Shown one piece after another: positions 16,816 to 26,207 of a stretch of 64,000 bases of DNA. How positions within the stretch are numbered: the stretch's first letter is position 1; every line of letters begins with the position of its first letter. The notes under the pieces are model-generated. The model did no database searches. It saw only the letters and a list, made by a program, of their open reading frames with translations, and had not been told where the DNA came from. This stretch comes from Paracoccus everestensis (lineage in GTDB: Bacteria; Pseudomonadota; Alphaproteobacteria; Rhodobacterales; Rhodobacteraceae), in the NCBI RefSeq assembly GCF_021491915.1, contig NZ_CP090836.1, positions 2,032,501-2,096,500 of the forward strand. Direction: 5' to 3'. Made by a program: the position numbers and the translations under genes.

Positions 16816-17920
16816 GCGCGATCCCCACATAGCCGCTGGAGGCCCAGCCCCAGCCCGCCGACAGCGCCAGCCCCGCCAGGAACGGTCCCAGCGCATTGGC
16901 GGCGTTGAAGGCCGCGTGGTTCATTGCGGCGGCCATGTTCTGGGCACGGCCCGCGACATCCATCAGCCGGGTTTGCAACGGAATCACCAGGCCCGCCCCT
17001 GCCGCCAGCAGGAATGACGACAACACCATCATCGGCCAGTTGCCCACCGCAAAAGATGCAAAGCCCTGAGTCGCCGCCATCGCGGCCAGGCTGACATAGG
17101 CCGCACGGATCTGGCCCACCCGTTCGGTCAGCCGGCCCGCGACCAGGGTGCCCAGCGTGCCGCCCACGCCAAAGACGGCCAGCGCCAGGGGGATCGCATA
17201 GGCGGGCGCGTCGGTCGTGGCGATCATCGCAGCGGTCAGGAAGGCATAAACGGCAAAGAACCCGCCGAACCCGATGGCCCCCACGGCCAGCAGCCACAGC
17301 ACGCGCGGGTTGCGCAAGGCCTGCAATTCATCCCAGGGCCGGGCGTCCGGATTGCCGCCGATGCGCGGGGCGACCTTCAGGATCAGCCATGCCGACAACA
17401 GCGCGATAAAGCCCGGCAGGGCAAAGCCCCATCGCCAGCCGATGCTTTGCCCCAGCCAGCCGGCCAGCGGCACGCCCACGATATTGGCGACCGTCAGGCC
17501 AATGATGACCTGTGCGGCCCCCCGCGCCCGATGCTCTCGCGGTAGGGCATCGGCGGCATACAGCATCGCCACGCCCAGGAAACCGCCATGCGGCAGACCG
17601 GCCAGGAACCGCATCCCAGTCAGCGCGGCAAGCCCCGGCACCACCGCAGCGGCCAGGTTCATCAGGCCATAGAACGCCATCAGCGCGGCAAGATAACGGC
17701 GGCGCGGCAGACGTGCCCCCATGATCGAGGTCAGGGGCGCCCCGATCACGACGCCCAGGGCATAGGCGCTGATGACATGGCCCGCCTGCGGTTCCGTTAT
17801 GCCCAGATCGCCGGCGAAATAAGGCAGCAATCCCATCGCCGCGAATTCCGAGGTGCCGATGGCAAAGGCGCCAAGCGCCAATGCAAGAATGGCATAGCGG
17901 AGATTACCGTGTTCAGTCAT
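16736..17920 (-). CDS. MFS transporter, AraJ/DHA1-like exporter
   Basis: This 394-residue major facilitator has 12 membrane segments. The N-terminal half has IGTSEFAAMGLLPYFAGDLG and GAPLTSIMGARLPRRRYLA, the latter carrying the loop 2-3 region. It resembles the DHA1 sugar-efflux/drug-export group (AraJ, YdhP). The start MTEHGNLRYAILALALG matches the family; an upstream extension is low-complexity. Two palindromes lie just upstream (17955-18013). The substrate is unknown. The 3' end overlaps the DUF599 gene. Confidence 0.85.
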   Translation of the reverse strand: MTEHGNLRYAILALALGAFAIGTSEFAAMGLLPYFAGDLGITEPQAGHVISAYALGVVIGAPLTSIMGARLPRRRYLAALMAFYGLMNLAAAVVPGLAALTGMRFLAGLPHGGFLGVAMLYAADALPREHRARGAAQVIIGLTVANIVGVPLAGWLGQSIGWRWGFALPGFIALLSAWLILKVAPRIGGNPDARPWDELQALRNPRVLWLLAVGAIGFGGFFAVYAFLTAAMIATTDAPAYAIPLALAVFGVGGTLGTLVAGRLTERVGQIRAAYVSLAAMAATQGFASFAVGNWPMMVLSSFLLAAGAGLVIPLQTRLMDVAGRAQNMAAAMNHAAFNAANALGPFLAGLALSAGWGWASSGYVGIALTAAGAVVLTGAVWHDRASGAVADCA

Positions 17921-17954
17921 GCGCGCGTTCCTGTGGGTGGTTGCCCTAACATCA

Positions 17955-18013
17955 TGCTGCATTGCAGCAAAGGCAACCCCGACAGTGCCCAAATCTGCAT
18001 TGCATGGAATGCA
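17955..18013. promoter_or_regulatory. Two palindromes upstream of the MFS exporter
   Basis: TGCTGCA-T-TGCAGCA (17955-17969) is a perfect 7-bp inverted repeat. TGCATT (17996-18001) and AATGCA (18008-18013) form a second pair 26 bases further out. They sit 35-93 bases upstream of the exporter start and are good operator candidates. No regulator gene is adjacent. Confidence 0.45.
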
Positions 18014-18017
18014 AGGC

Positions 18018-18416
18018 CTAGAGATATCCGCGCTGAAGCAGGATCCAGACCGTGGCTGCTGCCAGAACAAGCAGTCCCAGCACGACCGAGGCCGCAAAGC
18101 CGATCGCGCGGCCCTGCCAGCGGGACAGTTCGCCAAGCGGCTGAAGATGCGTGATCAACGCCTGATGCGCGCGCGACAGGCCGGGCAGGTCCAGTTGCCG
18201 GGCGACCTTGGGCTGGGCGGACAGCTGGTCGGCCTGCGCCAATGTCCAGGCTTTCTTGCGCAGCCGCCGCGGCAAGGCACCGCCCCGGCGGCGCAGCATC
18301 ACCGACAGCGGCGGACGTTCGCCCCGGCGCGCACCGCCGAAACGGGCGGCGATCAGGCGCGACACCTCGTCCGCCATGTCGCGGATATCATCGGCATTGG
18401 TTGCATTTCGCGTCAT
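18018..18416 (-). CDS. Hypothetical protein with C-terminal membrane helix
   Basis: I do not recognise this 132-residue protein. The N-terminal 100 residues are polar and rich in arginine, with a predicted helical DDIRDMADEVSRLIAARFGG. The C-terminus has one hydrophobic helix (GFAASVVLGLLVLAAATVWIL), suggesting a tail-anchored inner-membrane protein. Base composition matches its neighbours. It is divergent from the alpha/beta hydrolase gene at 18471. Confidence 0.6.
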   Translation of the reverse strand: MTRNATNADDIRDMADEVSRLIAARFGGARRGERPPLSVMLRRRGGALPRRLRKKAWTLAQADQLSAQPKVARQLDLPGLSRAHQALITHLQPLGELSRWQGRAIGFAASVVLGLLVLAAATVWILLQRGYL

Positions 18417-18470
18417 GGGCGCAGTCTAGCGGCTCTGGCCCGGGGGCGCCAGACGATCTAGGATTGCGGC

Positions 18471-19244
18471 ATGAGACTGAATCACAGCATCACCGGCCCC
18501 GCCGAGGGCCTGCCCGTCCTGATGGTCCACGGCCTGTTCGGGCAGGGCCGCAACCTGGGCGCCGTGGCGCGCCGCCTGGCCGAACGGCGGCAGGTCGCCA
18601 TTGTGGACATGCGCAACCACGGCACCAGTTTTCACGACCCGGACCACGGCTATCCCGCGCTTGCGGACGATCTGGCGCAGGCAATCTTCGACCTGGGCGG
18701 GCGAGTCGATCTGGTCGGGCATTCGATGGGCGGCAAGGCGTCCATGGTTCTGGCGCTGACACGGCCCGACCTGGTGCGCAAGCTGGCGGTCATGGACATC
18801 GCACCGGTTGCCTATGCCCATTCGCAGAATGCGCTGATCGACGCGATGGCGTCGCTGGACCTAGGATCCATCGACCGCCGCAGCGCCGCCGACGCCGCCC
18901 TGGCAAGGCAGGTGGACGATCCGGGCGTTCGGGCCTTTCTGTTGCAATCGCTGGATCTGAAATCCGACCCAAAGGCGTGGCGCCTAAACCTGCCGGTCCT
19001 GCGCGACCAGATGGACAAGTTGGTCGGTTGGCCCGAGAACCTGCCCAAGGCGTCCTTCAATGGGCCGGTGCTGGAGATCGCCGGCGAACGGTCGGATTAC
19101 GTCACCGACGCAGGCCAGGCCGCCCTGCGCGAGCATTTCCCCCAGGCCCGCGTCGTGCGCGTCAAGGGCGCAGGGCACTGGCTTCACGCCGACGCGCCCG
19201 AGGCGGTGGCGCAAATCCTTGTCAGCTATCTGGGCGAGGGCTGA
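18471..19244 (+). CDS. Alpha/beta hydrolase, YbfF-like esterase
   Basis: This 257-residue cytoplasmic hydrolase has the nucleophile elbow GHSMGG (Ser85). VHGLFGQGRNLG forms the oxyanion region, and a C-terminal GAGHWLHADAPE supplies the catalytic histidine. The MRNHGTSFHDPDHGYPALADDL segment is typical of YbfF/ABHD11-type esterases. The natural substrate is unknown. The 3' end overlaps the convergent lipoprotein gene by 23 bases. Confidence 0.88.
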   Translation: MRLNHSITGPAEGLPVLMVHGLFGQGRNLGAVARRLAERRQVAIVDMRNHGTSFHDPDHGYPALADDLAQAIFDLGGRVDLVGHSMGGKASMVLALTRPDLVRKLAVMDIAPVAYAHSQNALIDAMASLDLGSIDRRSAADAALARQVDDPGVRAFLLQSLDLKSDPKAWRLNLPVLRDQMDKLVGWPENLPKASFNGPVLEIAGERSDYVTDAGQAALREHFPQARVVRVKGAGHWLHADAPEAVAQILVSYLGEG

Positions 19245-19548
19245 GGGCGCCCCAGCAGTCCAGATCGAACCGCGCCACACCGGTATCCCCCGGCACCGTC
19301 GTCTTGCCGCTGAAGGCAATCACTTCGCAACCCGTGGCCTGGGCAGCGGCCCGGGCCATCAAGGCGGGGATTTCCTGACGGGACGGGCGGGCGATAAAGG
19401 TTGTCCGCACGACCTCGGCCCGGTCGTCCTTGTGAAAGACGACAAAGTCGATGTTGTGCAGCCGGATATCGTGCCGCGCCGCGTCCAGCATCCCCGGCGA
19501 AGGGCTGGCGCAGGCGCACAGGATCAGAAGAAGGAAAAGGTAACGCAT
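19222..19548 (-). CDS. Small hypothetical lipoprotein
   Basis: This 108-residue protein starts with a lipoprotein signal (MRYLFLLLILCACAS) whose lipobox gives Cys11 or Cys13 as the lipidated residue. The mature part has a short alpha/beta-like sequence with HNIDFVVFHKDDRAEVV and two further cysteine/tryptophan positions near the end (DLDCWG). I see no known domain. It lies downstream of zapA on the same strand with a 36-base gap. Confidence 0.65.
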   Translation of the reverse strand: MRYLFLLLILCACASPSPGMLDAARHDIRLHNIDFVVFHKDDRAEVVRTTFIARPSRQEIPALMARAAAQATGCEVIAFSGKTTVPGDTGVARFDLDCWGALSPRPDS

Positions 19549-19584
19549 GGCATCCTTCTTGCCATGCCTTGTCTTAAGGCAGGG

Positions 19585-19947
19585 TTAACGGCCGCCTTGT
19601 TCTTCCATCCGGTCAGCCAGGGATTCGGCGCGTGCGGCCAGTTCGGCCATCGCCTCCTTCAGGTCGGACGGAATGGTCGGCACCTCGACGCGCACGGGGT
19701 TGGACTGCAAGCGGTTCAGGTGCCGCTCGGCCTTTTCGGCGCGGTCCTCCATGGTCGCCAGCCGGTCCGCCAGCATCAGCCCTGCTAAAAGCAGCAGGCG
19801 CGGTTCGGGCGTCCGGCCCGCCTGGGACAGGATATGCTGCGCCTCGGTGTCCAGAAGGGCTGCGGCGCGTTGCAGCAACCGTTCCTCGCCGTCGTGGGCG
19901 GCCAGGCGGTATTCCTTGTGCCCGATCGTGAACTCGACCTCGGCCAT
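19585..19947 (-). CDS. zapA: Cell division protein ZapA
   Basis: This 120-residue protein bundles FtsZ filaments at mid-cell. The N-terminal globular part has [19 protein letters not shown], the family signature. The C-terminal half is a long coiled coil ([20 protein letters not shown] onward) used for dimer and tetramer formation. The start ATG overlaps the upstream coiled-coil gene stop as TAATG. Confidence 0.9.
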   Translation of the reverse strand: MAEVEFTIGHKEYRLAAHDGEERLLQRAAALLDTEAQHILSQAGRTPEPRLLLLAGLMLADRLATMEDRAEKAERHLNRLQSNPVRVEVPTIPSDLKEAMAELAARAESLADRMEEQGGR

Positions 19948-20432
19948 TACCGGTCCTCCTGCGGGATGTCGCTGTTCTGGATGGTTTCGGGAACCCCGCC
20001 GGCATCGCCCGCAACTTCAGGCGTGGCAACAGGCGCGGGGCCGTCCTCGGCCAGCAGCCGCTCGACCTCGGCCATCAGGGCGCCAAGCTGGGCTGCCTCG
20101 GCCGCGCGGGCGGCGCGCAGGGCCTCGATCTCGGCCTCGAGCGCGACGGTGACGGTCTCGATGACGTCCCCTTCTCCGGCCGCGGCCTGGATCAGGGCGC
20201 GGTTCGCCGCAGCCAGGTCGTCATTGGCGGCAGCCAGTCGCGCGGCCTGTTCGGCCATGTCCTGCTGTTCCAGCCGGTCCGTCAGCGCCTCGATCCGGGC
20301 ATGGGCCGCCTCGAGTTCGGCCCGAAGATCCGCGCCGGGCACTGCATGAACTACCCCGCCGCGATCGAGGAACTGGTCGATGCGGTCCAGTGCGGCACTC
20401 AGGCGGCGTTCGCTGACAGAGATATCGCTCAT
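19947..20432 (-). CDS. Coiled-coil protein coupled to ZapA, ZauP-like
   Basis: This 161-residue protein is almost entirely helical: residues about 35-135 form an alanine- and glutamate-rich coiled coil ([39 protein letters not shown]), followed by an acidic, disordered tail. It is translationally coupled to zapA. In Caulobacter a coiled-coil protein, ZauP, is encoded with zapA and acts with it to focus the Z-ring. By position and structure this is a candidate counterpart; sequence identity cannot be judged here. Confidence 0.7.
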   Translation of the reverse strand: MSDISVSERRLSAALDRIDQFLDRGGVVHAVPGADLRAELEAAHARIEALTDRLEQQDMAEQAARLAAANDDLAAANRALIQAAAGEGDVIETVTVALEAEIEALRAARAAEAAQLGALMAEVERLLAEDGPAPVATPEVAGDAGGVPETIQNSDIPQEDR

Positions 20433-20549
20433 CGGCGGTCCTTTCAAAGCGTCACCTTGGTTGTGGCATTGCGTCCGGCCCATGACAAGCCTGCCCGCTT
20501 GGCGCGCCTGCCGCAGCACCCTATAAGACGGGCGACGAAAGGATATTCC

Positions 20550-21137
20550 ATGCGCGAAGCCACTATCACCCGCACCACCGCCGAGACGCAGATCGAGGTC
20601 GCGCTGAACCTGGACGGGACCGGCGTTTACGACAACCAGACAGGGGTGGGCTTTTTCGATCATATGCTGGACCAGTTGTCGCGCCATTCGCTGATCGACC
20701 TGACCATCCGCGCCAAGGGCGATCTGCACGTGGACGACCACCACACGGTCGAGGATACGGGCATCGCCATCGGCCAGGCCCTGACCCGCGCACTTGGCGA
20801 CAAGAAGGGCATCCGCCGTTACGGCAGCTTCCTGCTGGCAATGGACGATTCGCTGGTGCGCGCGGCCCTGGATCTGTCCGCCCGCCCCTTCCTGGTGTGG
20901 AACGTCGATTTCCCGACCGAGAAGATCGGCGGCTTCGACACCCAGTTGGTGCGCGAGTTCTTTCAGGCGCTGTCCACGCATGGCGGCATGACGCTGCATG
21001 TGGACCGTATCCATGGCATCAACAGCCACCACATCGCCGAGGCTGCCTTCAAGGCCGTGGCCCGTGCCCTGCGCGAGGCGGTGGAACCTGATCCGCGCAT
21101 GGCGGGCGTGCTGCCGTCCACCAAGGGGGCGCTGTGA
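20550..21137 (+). CDS. hisB: Imidazoleglycerol-phosphate dehydratase
   Basis: This 195-residue monofunctional enzyme dehydrates imidazoleglycerol phosphate in histidine synthesis. Metal-binding motifs [14 protein letters not shown] and [17 protein letters not shown] in the first repeat, and [17 protein letters not shown] in the second, are intact. The start follows GAAAGGATATTCC. The stop overlaps hisH as TGATG. Confidence 0.96.
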   Translation: MREATITRTTAETQIEVALNLDGTGVYDNQTGVGFFDHMLDQLSRHSLIDLTIRAKGDLHVDDHHTVEDTGIAIGQALTRALGDKKGIRRYGSFLLAMDDSLVRAALDLSARPFLVWNVDFPTEKIGGFDTQLVREFFQALSTHGGMTLHVDRIHGINSHHIAEAAFKAVARALREAVEPDPRMAGVLPSTKGAL

Positions 21138-21766
21138 TGCGGGTCGCGCTGATCGACTATGACAGCGGCAACCTGCATTCGGCGGAAAAGGCGTTCCAGC
21201 TGATGGGCCGCGACGCCGAGGCCGAGATCGTCGTGACGGCGGACCCGCAAGTGGCGGCCATGGCCGACCGGATCGTGCTGCCGGGCGACGGCGCCTTTCC
21301 CGCCTGCCGCACCGCCTTGGGCGAGGTGGACGGCATGGCCGAGGCGCTGCGCGAGGCCGTTCTGGGCCGCGGCGTGCCCTTCATGGGCATCTGCGTGGGG
21401 ATGCAGATGCTGGCCACCACCGGCCACGAATACCGCGAAACCCCCGGCTTGGACTGGATCGGCGGAGAGATCGGCGCCATCGCCGCCCCCGGCCTGAAGG
21501 TGCCTCATATGGGCTGGAACGATCTGGTGATCGACCGCCCGCATCCGGTGCTGGAGGGAATCGCCACGGGCGATCACGCCTATTTCGTCCACAGCTGGCA
21601 GTTCCAGGTTTCCGATCCGGCGCATCTGCTGGCCCATGTGGATTACGGCGGGCCGGTGACGGCGGTCGTGGGGCGCGACAATATCGTGGGCACCCAGTTC
21701 CATCCCGAAAAATCCCAGGCAGTCGGGCTGCGGCTGATCGCGAATTTCCTGACCTGGAAGCCCTGA
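21137..21766 (+). CDS. hisH: Imidazole glycerol phosphate synthase, glutaminase subunit
   Basis: This 209-residue class I glutamine amidotransferase supplies ammonia to HisF. The nucleophile is Cys86 in MGICVGMQML, and the His-Glu pair is in FHPEKSQ near the C-terminus. The ATG overlapping the hisB stop was chosen over an adjacent GTG one codon upstream. hisA and hisF do not follow; the next gene encodes a Hint-domain protein. Confidence 0.96.
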   Translation: MRVALIDYDSGNLHSAEKAFQLMGRDAEAEIVVTADPQVAAMADRIVLPGDGAFPACRTALGEVDGMAEALREAVLGRGVPFMGICVGMQMLATTGHEYRETPGLDWIGGEIGAIAAPGLKVPHMGWNDLVIDRPHPVLEGIATGDHAYFVHSWQFQVSDPAHLLAHVDYGGPVTAVVGRDNIVGTQFHPEKSQAVGLRLIANFLTWKP

Positions 21767-21833
21767 GCAGCGTCCTTGTCCGTCGCTAAACCGATGTTAA
21801 CACTTCGTTAACCATCGGCCGATATGCCTCTGC

Positions 21834-21857
21834 GGACGGCTGTATTTCCGGCCGTCC
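21834..21857 (+). terminator. Hairpin after hisH, possible terminator
   Basis: A 7-bp stem GGACGGC/GCCGTCC with a 10-base loop lies 67 bases after the hisH stop, preceded by a second imperfect hairpin around GTTAAC repeats (21791-21817). No T-run follows, so rho-independent termination is weak. Confidence 0.3.
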
Positions 21858-21902
21858 AGGGTCCGGTCAGCCGGGCCGTCCTCAAACCAGGGCGATGGGC
21901 GT

Positions 21903-23048
21903 ATGGATTATCAGTTCACGGTGCTGACCGTCAGTCAACGCATCACAACGAACCCGGAGACCGTGAACGAACCAGCCCCCTGGTCGAACCTGCTGAACAA
22001 AACAATCACGATGCCGGGCGCGACGCTGTCGACGATCACCATCAGTGACGACGACGGCAGCTTCCAGAGCGGACGCTATGCCCCAGATACGACCGGACAA
22101 ACGCTGACAGCGGCGGTGACCTTTGGCAACGACGCGCAGCCCGTCCCGGCCGGAACGCCGTTATCGTTTCACACCTCTACCATCATCAAGAGCACCACGG
22201 CCAATACCGACGGCAGTTTTGACCAGTTCAGGGCATTGTTTCCCCGCAAGCTGATTCCGGGTTCCATCGGCACTGAACTGGGGGGGCGATATTCGGTCTT
22301 GCTGATGCCCCTGGCACGCGCCGACGGCACATATCCAACCTTCAGCCTGGCCAAGTCCTACACCGCCCAGGCTGTGCAGCCTCTCGGGCGGGCGGCTGAT
22401 GCGGTCGCCTATCCCCCTGCTGTAACCTGCTTTGGGATGGGAACGATGATTGACACGGTTTCTGGCCCCTGCCCGGTGGAAACGCTGCGTCCCGGCGATC
22501 TGGTCCTGACGCGGGACCGGGGGCCACAGCCCCTGCGCTGGCAGGGCGGTTCGCACGTCACGGCGCAAGGGTTAGGGGAGCGGCCAAATCTGCGGCCCAT
22601 CCTGATCCGCGCGGGCGCCCTTGGCGCAGGCAGCCCGAGCCGGGATCTGGTCGTCTCGCCCCAACATCGGGTTCTGGTCCGATCCCGTATCGCCCACCGG
22701 TTGTTCAAGGACGGAGAGATTCTGGTCGCCGCCCGGCATCTGATCGGGTTGCCGGGGATCGAGGTGACAGTGCCTGCCGGCGGCATCACCTATTTTCACC
22801 TGCTGTTCGACCGGCATGAAATCGTGATGTCGGACGGCGCCTGGTCCGAAAGCCTGTTCACCGGCCCGCAGGCGCTGAATTCTGTCAGCGAGGCCGCGCG
22901 CAGAGAGATTTTTGCCCTGTTCCCCGACCTGGCCGCAGGTCTTGCCCCGCAGCCCGCCCGGCGCCTGCTGACAGGGCGCGAGGCGCGGCAGTTGGCCGAC
23001 CGCCAGCGGCGCAACCTGGGGCGGCGGAACCTGGTCGAATCGCTGTGA
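21903..23048 (+). CDS. Hint-domain protein of unknown function
   Basis: This 381-residue protein has a C-terminal Hedgehog/intein (Hint_2) domain from Cys176 to about residue 330. TCFGMGTMID starts the domain, VETLRPGDLVLTRD is the block A continuation, LVVSPQHRVLV is the conserved histidine block and FHLLFDRHEIVMSDG is the end. Residues 1-170 form a beta-rich domain with no match I recognise, containing a DDDGSF segment. A basic helical tail follows the Hint domain. No signal peptide is visible. Such proteins are common in Rhodobacteraceae; self-cleavage is possible but unproven. Confidence 0.75.
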   Translation: MDYQFTVLTVSQRITTNPETVNEPAPWSNLLNKTITMPGATLSTITISDDDGSFQSGRYAPDTTGQTLTAAVTFGNDAQPVPAGTPLSFHTSTIIKSTTANTDGSFDQFRALFPRKLIPGSIGTELGGRYSVLLMPLARADGTYPTFSLAKSYTAQAVQPLGRAADAVAYPPAVTCFGMGTMIDTVSGPCPVETLRPGDLVLTRDRGPQPLRWQGGSHVTAQGLGERPNLRPILIRAGALGAGSPSRDLVVSPQHRVLVRSRIAHRLFKDGEILVAARHLIGLPGIEVTVPAGGITYFHLLFDRHEIVMSDGAWSESLFTGPQALNSVSEAARREIFALFPDLAAGLAPQPARRLLTGREARQLADRQRRNLGRRNLVESL

Positions 23049-23087
23049 CGGCGGATGCCCCCGGCCAAGCCAGGGGCGTCACGTGGT

Positions 23088-24689
23088 TCATTTGACGGTA
23101 ATGCGCCCTTCAAGCGCGGGCTTATAGGCTCCGTCCTGCGCGCCCAGATAGCCGGCGACCACCTCGGCCAGATCAGGGCCAAAGTCATAGGCGTTTTGCG
23201 CCTTCGTCTCGAATACATCGTAACCGTCGCCGCCTGACCGCATATAGTTGTTGGACACGACCCCATAGGTCGCGGCGGGGTCGATGGGCTTCCAGTCGCC
23301 TTCCGCCATCACCATCACGTCGCTGATCCGGCTGCCGGGTTCCGCCGCCGGATCGACGGTGTATTTCAGCCCCGCCACCTGCGAGAAGCGTCCTGCGCTT
23401 TCCTCATATTGGCTGGCACCGTTTTCCAAGGCCGTCACCACATCCGCCCCTTTCAGCTGAAAGGTCGCCAGCGTGTTCTGGAACGGCAGAACGGTATAAA
23501 CCTCTCCCATCGTGACCGGCCCCTGGTCAATCGAGGCGCGCAATCCTCCGCCATTGGCGATGGCAATGGTGATGCCCTGGTTCTTCACCCGCTCCAGCAT
23601 CGAATCGGTGACCAGGTTGCCCATCTCGCATTCCTTCGCCCGGCAACTGGACCGGTCGCCGTCGATGGGGGCTGCGGTTTCGGCCACGACCTTCTGGCGC
23701 AATTCCTCGATGGGGGCGGCCATTTCCTTGACGCGCGCCGCGATGGCTTCGTCTTCGGGGACAGAATTGTCTAGCAGGACCGGCTGTCCCTCGGCCTTGG
23801 TCAGGGTGCCGTTGTCATCAAAGGTCAGCGTCAGGTGGCCCAGGTATTTGGAATAGGCATAGGCGGTTGCAATGGGAACCTCTGTGCCGTCAGGTCCGGC
23901 GACCATTGTGGGATACGGCCCCTCGGCGCCTTCCATGTCGCCCAGCAAGGTGTGGGAATGCCCGCCGACGATCGCATCCAGGCCGGGAACCTCCTTGGCG
24001 AAATCCTGGTCGCGCAGATAGCCGACATGGGTCAGGGCGATGATCTTGTTCACCCCCTGATCGGTCAGTTCCTGCACATCGGCCTTGAGGCTGTCGATAT
24101 CGTCCTGGAAAATCACGTTCGGGCCAGGCGATGCCGTTTCGGGCGTGTCCATCGCCAAGGCGGAAACGATGCCGATCTTTTCGCCTCCAACATCAAGGGT
24201 CACGGCATTCTCGACCTTGCCGTTCAGCACGTTGGATTGCGACAGGTCCAGGTTCCCGGACAGGACCGGAAACTCGACCCCGTCCGCCAAGATCGCCAGC
24301 CCTTCGGGGCCGTCATCAAATTCGTGATTGCCCACGGCCATCGCATCATAGCCGATGGCGGTCATGAATTCGGCAACATCCTTGCCCTTGTAGGTCATGT
24401 AGAACAGCGACCCCTGATACTGGTCGCCCGCGTCCAGCACGATCACATTGCCGCCTTCGGCGGTAATTTTATCGCGCAGTTCCTTGACCTTGGCTGCCAC
24501 CCGGGCAACGCCACCGAAACACTCTCCAGCGGCCGTAGTTTCCGCGTCGCACGTGCTGTCGAATTCGTTGATCGCCTCGATCCGGCTGTGCAGATCGTTG
24601 GTGTGCAGGATATGCAAAACCGTATCTGCCTGGGCGGCGCCTGCGAAAAGCGCCGCAGCCGAAGCGGCGGTCAGAAGGCGAAATGCCAT
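23088..24689 (-). CDS. Periplasmic 5'-nucleotidase/metallophosphatase, UshA-like
   Basis: This 533-residue secreted enzyme begins with a Sec signal peptide (MAFRLLTAASAAALFAGAAQA). The metallophosphatase domain has HTNDLHSR, DAGDQYQGS, VGNHEFDDG and GGHSHTLLGD, which bind two metal ions. The C-terminal 5'-nucleotidase domain (residues about 350-533) includes NGGGLRASIDQG, LPFQNTLATFQ and the substrate-binding NNYMRSGGDGY. It removes phosphate from nucleotides in the periplasm, supplying nucleosides for uptake. The start follows AAGAAAGGAATCACC. Confidence 0.9.
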   Translation of the reverse strand: MAFRLLTAASAAALFAGAAQADTVLHILHTNDLHSRIEAINEFDSTCDAETTAAGECFGGVARVAAKVKELRDKITAEGGNVIVLDAGDQYQGSLFYMTYKGKDVAEFMTAIGYDAMAVGNHEFDDGPEGLAILADGVEFPVLSGNLDLSQSNVLNGKVENAVTLDVGGEKIGIVSALAMDTPETASPGPNVIFQDDIDSLKADVQELTDQGVNKIIALTHVGYLRDQDFAKEVPGLDAIVGGHSHTLLGDMEGAEGPYPTMVAGPDGTEVPIATAYAYSKYLGHLTLTFDDNGTLTKAEGQPVLLDNSVPEDEAIAARVKEMAAPIEELRQKVVAETAAPIDGDRSSCRAKECEMGNLVTDSMLERVKNQGITIAIANGGGLRASIDQGPVTMGEVYTVLPFQNTLATFQLKGADVVTALENGASQYEESAGRFSQVAGLKYTVDPAAEPGSRISDVMVMAEGDWKPIDPAATYGVVSNNYMRSGGDGYDVFETKAQNAYDFGPDLAEVVAGYLGAQDGAYKPALEGRITVK

Positions 24690-24810
24690 GGGTGATTCCT
24701 TTCTTCCCGGTGGGTCGGATCGAAAGGAAGATTGGCCCAGCATGGCGAAAGGGTCAAATGGGCGAAGGCTGTCGCTTGACCCGGGGCATGGTCCGGCGGC
24801 AAATGCGGCC

Positions 24811-25146
24811 ATGATGATCTACAAGATTTTCCGCCCCTCGGAATGGGCCCATTTGCAAACTGCGGGCATCTCAAAGGGTGCGCCAGTCGATCTGGCAGAC
24901 GGATACGTGCATTTCTCGACGGCGGCGCAGCTTGGCGTCACGCTGTCCAAGCATTTCGCGGCAGAGGGGGATCTGATCCTGCTGGCCTGCGATCCGACGG
25001 GGCTTGGCGAAGATCTGCGGTGCGAGCCGTCGCGTGGCGGCGATTTATTTCCCCATCTTTACCGCCCCCTAGCCTTGGGGGACATCGCGTGGTCGCGTGT
25101 CATCCGGCGCGGCGACAACGGCCACGAAACGGGACCGCTGGAATGA
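24811..25146 (+). CDS. DUF952 family protein
   Basis: This 111-residue protein has the DUF952 pattern: [29 protein letters not shown] with the conserved [11 protein letters not shown] and the VIRRGDNGH end. The fold resembles glutathione S-transferase-like or ADP-ribosyltransferase-like small domains in the literature, but the function is unknown. An adjacent ATG one codon later is equally possible as start. The stop overlaps pyrD by ATGA. Confidence 0.8.
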   Translation: MMIYKIFRPSEWAHLQTAGISKGAPVDLADGYVHFSTAAQLGVTLSKHFAAEGDLILLACDPTGLGEDLRCEPSRGGDLFPHLYRPLALGDIAWSRVIRRGDNGHETGPLE

Positions 25147-26207
25147 ATGTAGTCGAGAAACTGGGCCTTGCCGCGCTGCACCGGATAGACCCGGAACGCG
25201 CGCACGATCTGTCCATCCGCGCGCTGTCGGCCGGATTGGCTCCCCTGCCCGGATCGCCTTTCACATCCGACCGTCTGCGGGTCACGCTGGCGGGGTTGGA
25301 TTTGCCAAACCCCATTGGACTGGCTGCCGGATACGACAAGAACGCCAGGGTTGTTGCCCCCCTGATGGGCGCAGGCTTCGGCTTTATCGAACTGGGTGCC
25401 GCCACGCCCCGCCCGCAACCGGGCAACCCAAAGCCGCGCCTGTTTCGCCTGACCGGGGACCGGGCCATCATCAACCGCTTCGGCTTCAACAACGACGGCG
25501 CCCTGGCCATCGCATCCCGCATGGCCGCGCGTCCCCAAGGCATTCCTGTCGGCCTGAACATCGGGGCCAACAAGGACAGCGCGGATCGTGCGGCCGATTT
25601 CGCGGCGGCGGTGGATATCGCAGGCGCGTCGGCGGATTTCCTGACGGTCAACGTTTCCTCGCCCAATACGGAACGGCTGCGCGATCTTCAGGGCGCAGAG
25701 GCGCTGACCGCGCTGCTTCGCGGTGTGCTTTGGGCCAGGGACAGCCTGCCAACGCGCCGCCCGGTCTTTCTGAAGATCGCCCCCGACCTGACGGAAGGGG
25801 AAATCGACGACATCGCCACCGTGGCCCTGGACTGCGCCGTCGATGGTATCATCGCAACGAACACCACCCTGTCACGCGACGGTCTGGCAAGCCCCCATGC
25901 CAAACAGGCGGGCGGGCTGTCAGGGCGTCCGTTGTTCGAACGCTCGACCGCGGTTCTGGCAAAGTTGTATCGCGCGACGGACGGCGCCATACCGATCATC
26001 GGTGTAGGGGGCATTTCGTCAGTCGAGGATGCATGGGAAAAGATCCGCGCGGGTGCCAGTGCCGTGCAGATCTATTCAGCCTTGATCTATCAGGGTTTTT
26101 CCCTGGTGACCCAGATGGCGAAAGCCTTGGATGCCAGATTGCACGACCAGAACGTCACTCTGAAAAGCCTGCGCGGCAGCGGCGCCGCCGAGTGGTCTCA
26201 AAGATAG
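25143..26207 (+). CDS. pyrD: Dihydroorotate dehydrogenase (quinone), class 2
   Basis: This 354-residue membrane-associated FMN enzyme oxidises dihydroorotate to orotate, passing electrons to quinone. The N-terminal amphipathic helix, [27 protein letters not shown], the base-carrying [26 protein letters not shown] and GVGGISS flavin loop are all as in class 2 enzymes. It is coupled to the DUF952 gene. The 3' end overlaps the convergent cysE by 10 bases. Confidence 0.96.
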   Translation: MNVVEKLGLAALHRIDPERAHDLSIRALSAGLAPLPGSPFTSDRLRVTLAGLDLPNPIGLAAGYDKNARVVAPLMGAGFGFIELGAATPRPQPGNPKPRLFRLTGDRAIINRFGFNNDGALAIASRMAARPQGIPVGLNIGANKDSADRAADFAAAVDIAGASADFLTVNVSSPNTERLRDLQGAEALTALLRGVLWARDSLPTRRPVFLKIAPDLTEGEIDDIATVALDCAVDGIIATNTTLSRDGLASPHAKQAGGLSGRPLFERSTAVLAKLYRATDGAIPIIGVGGISSVEDAWEKIRAGASAVQIYSALIYQGFSLVTQMAKALDARLHDQNVTLKSLRGSGAAEWSQR

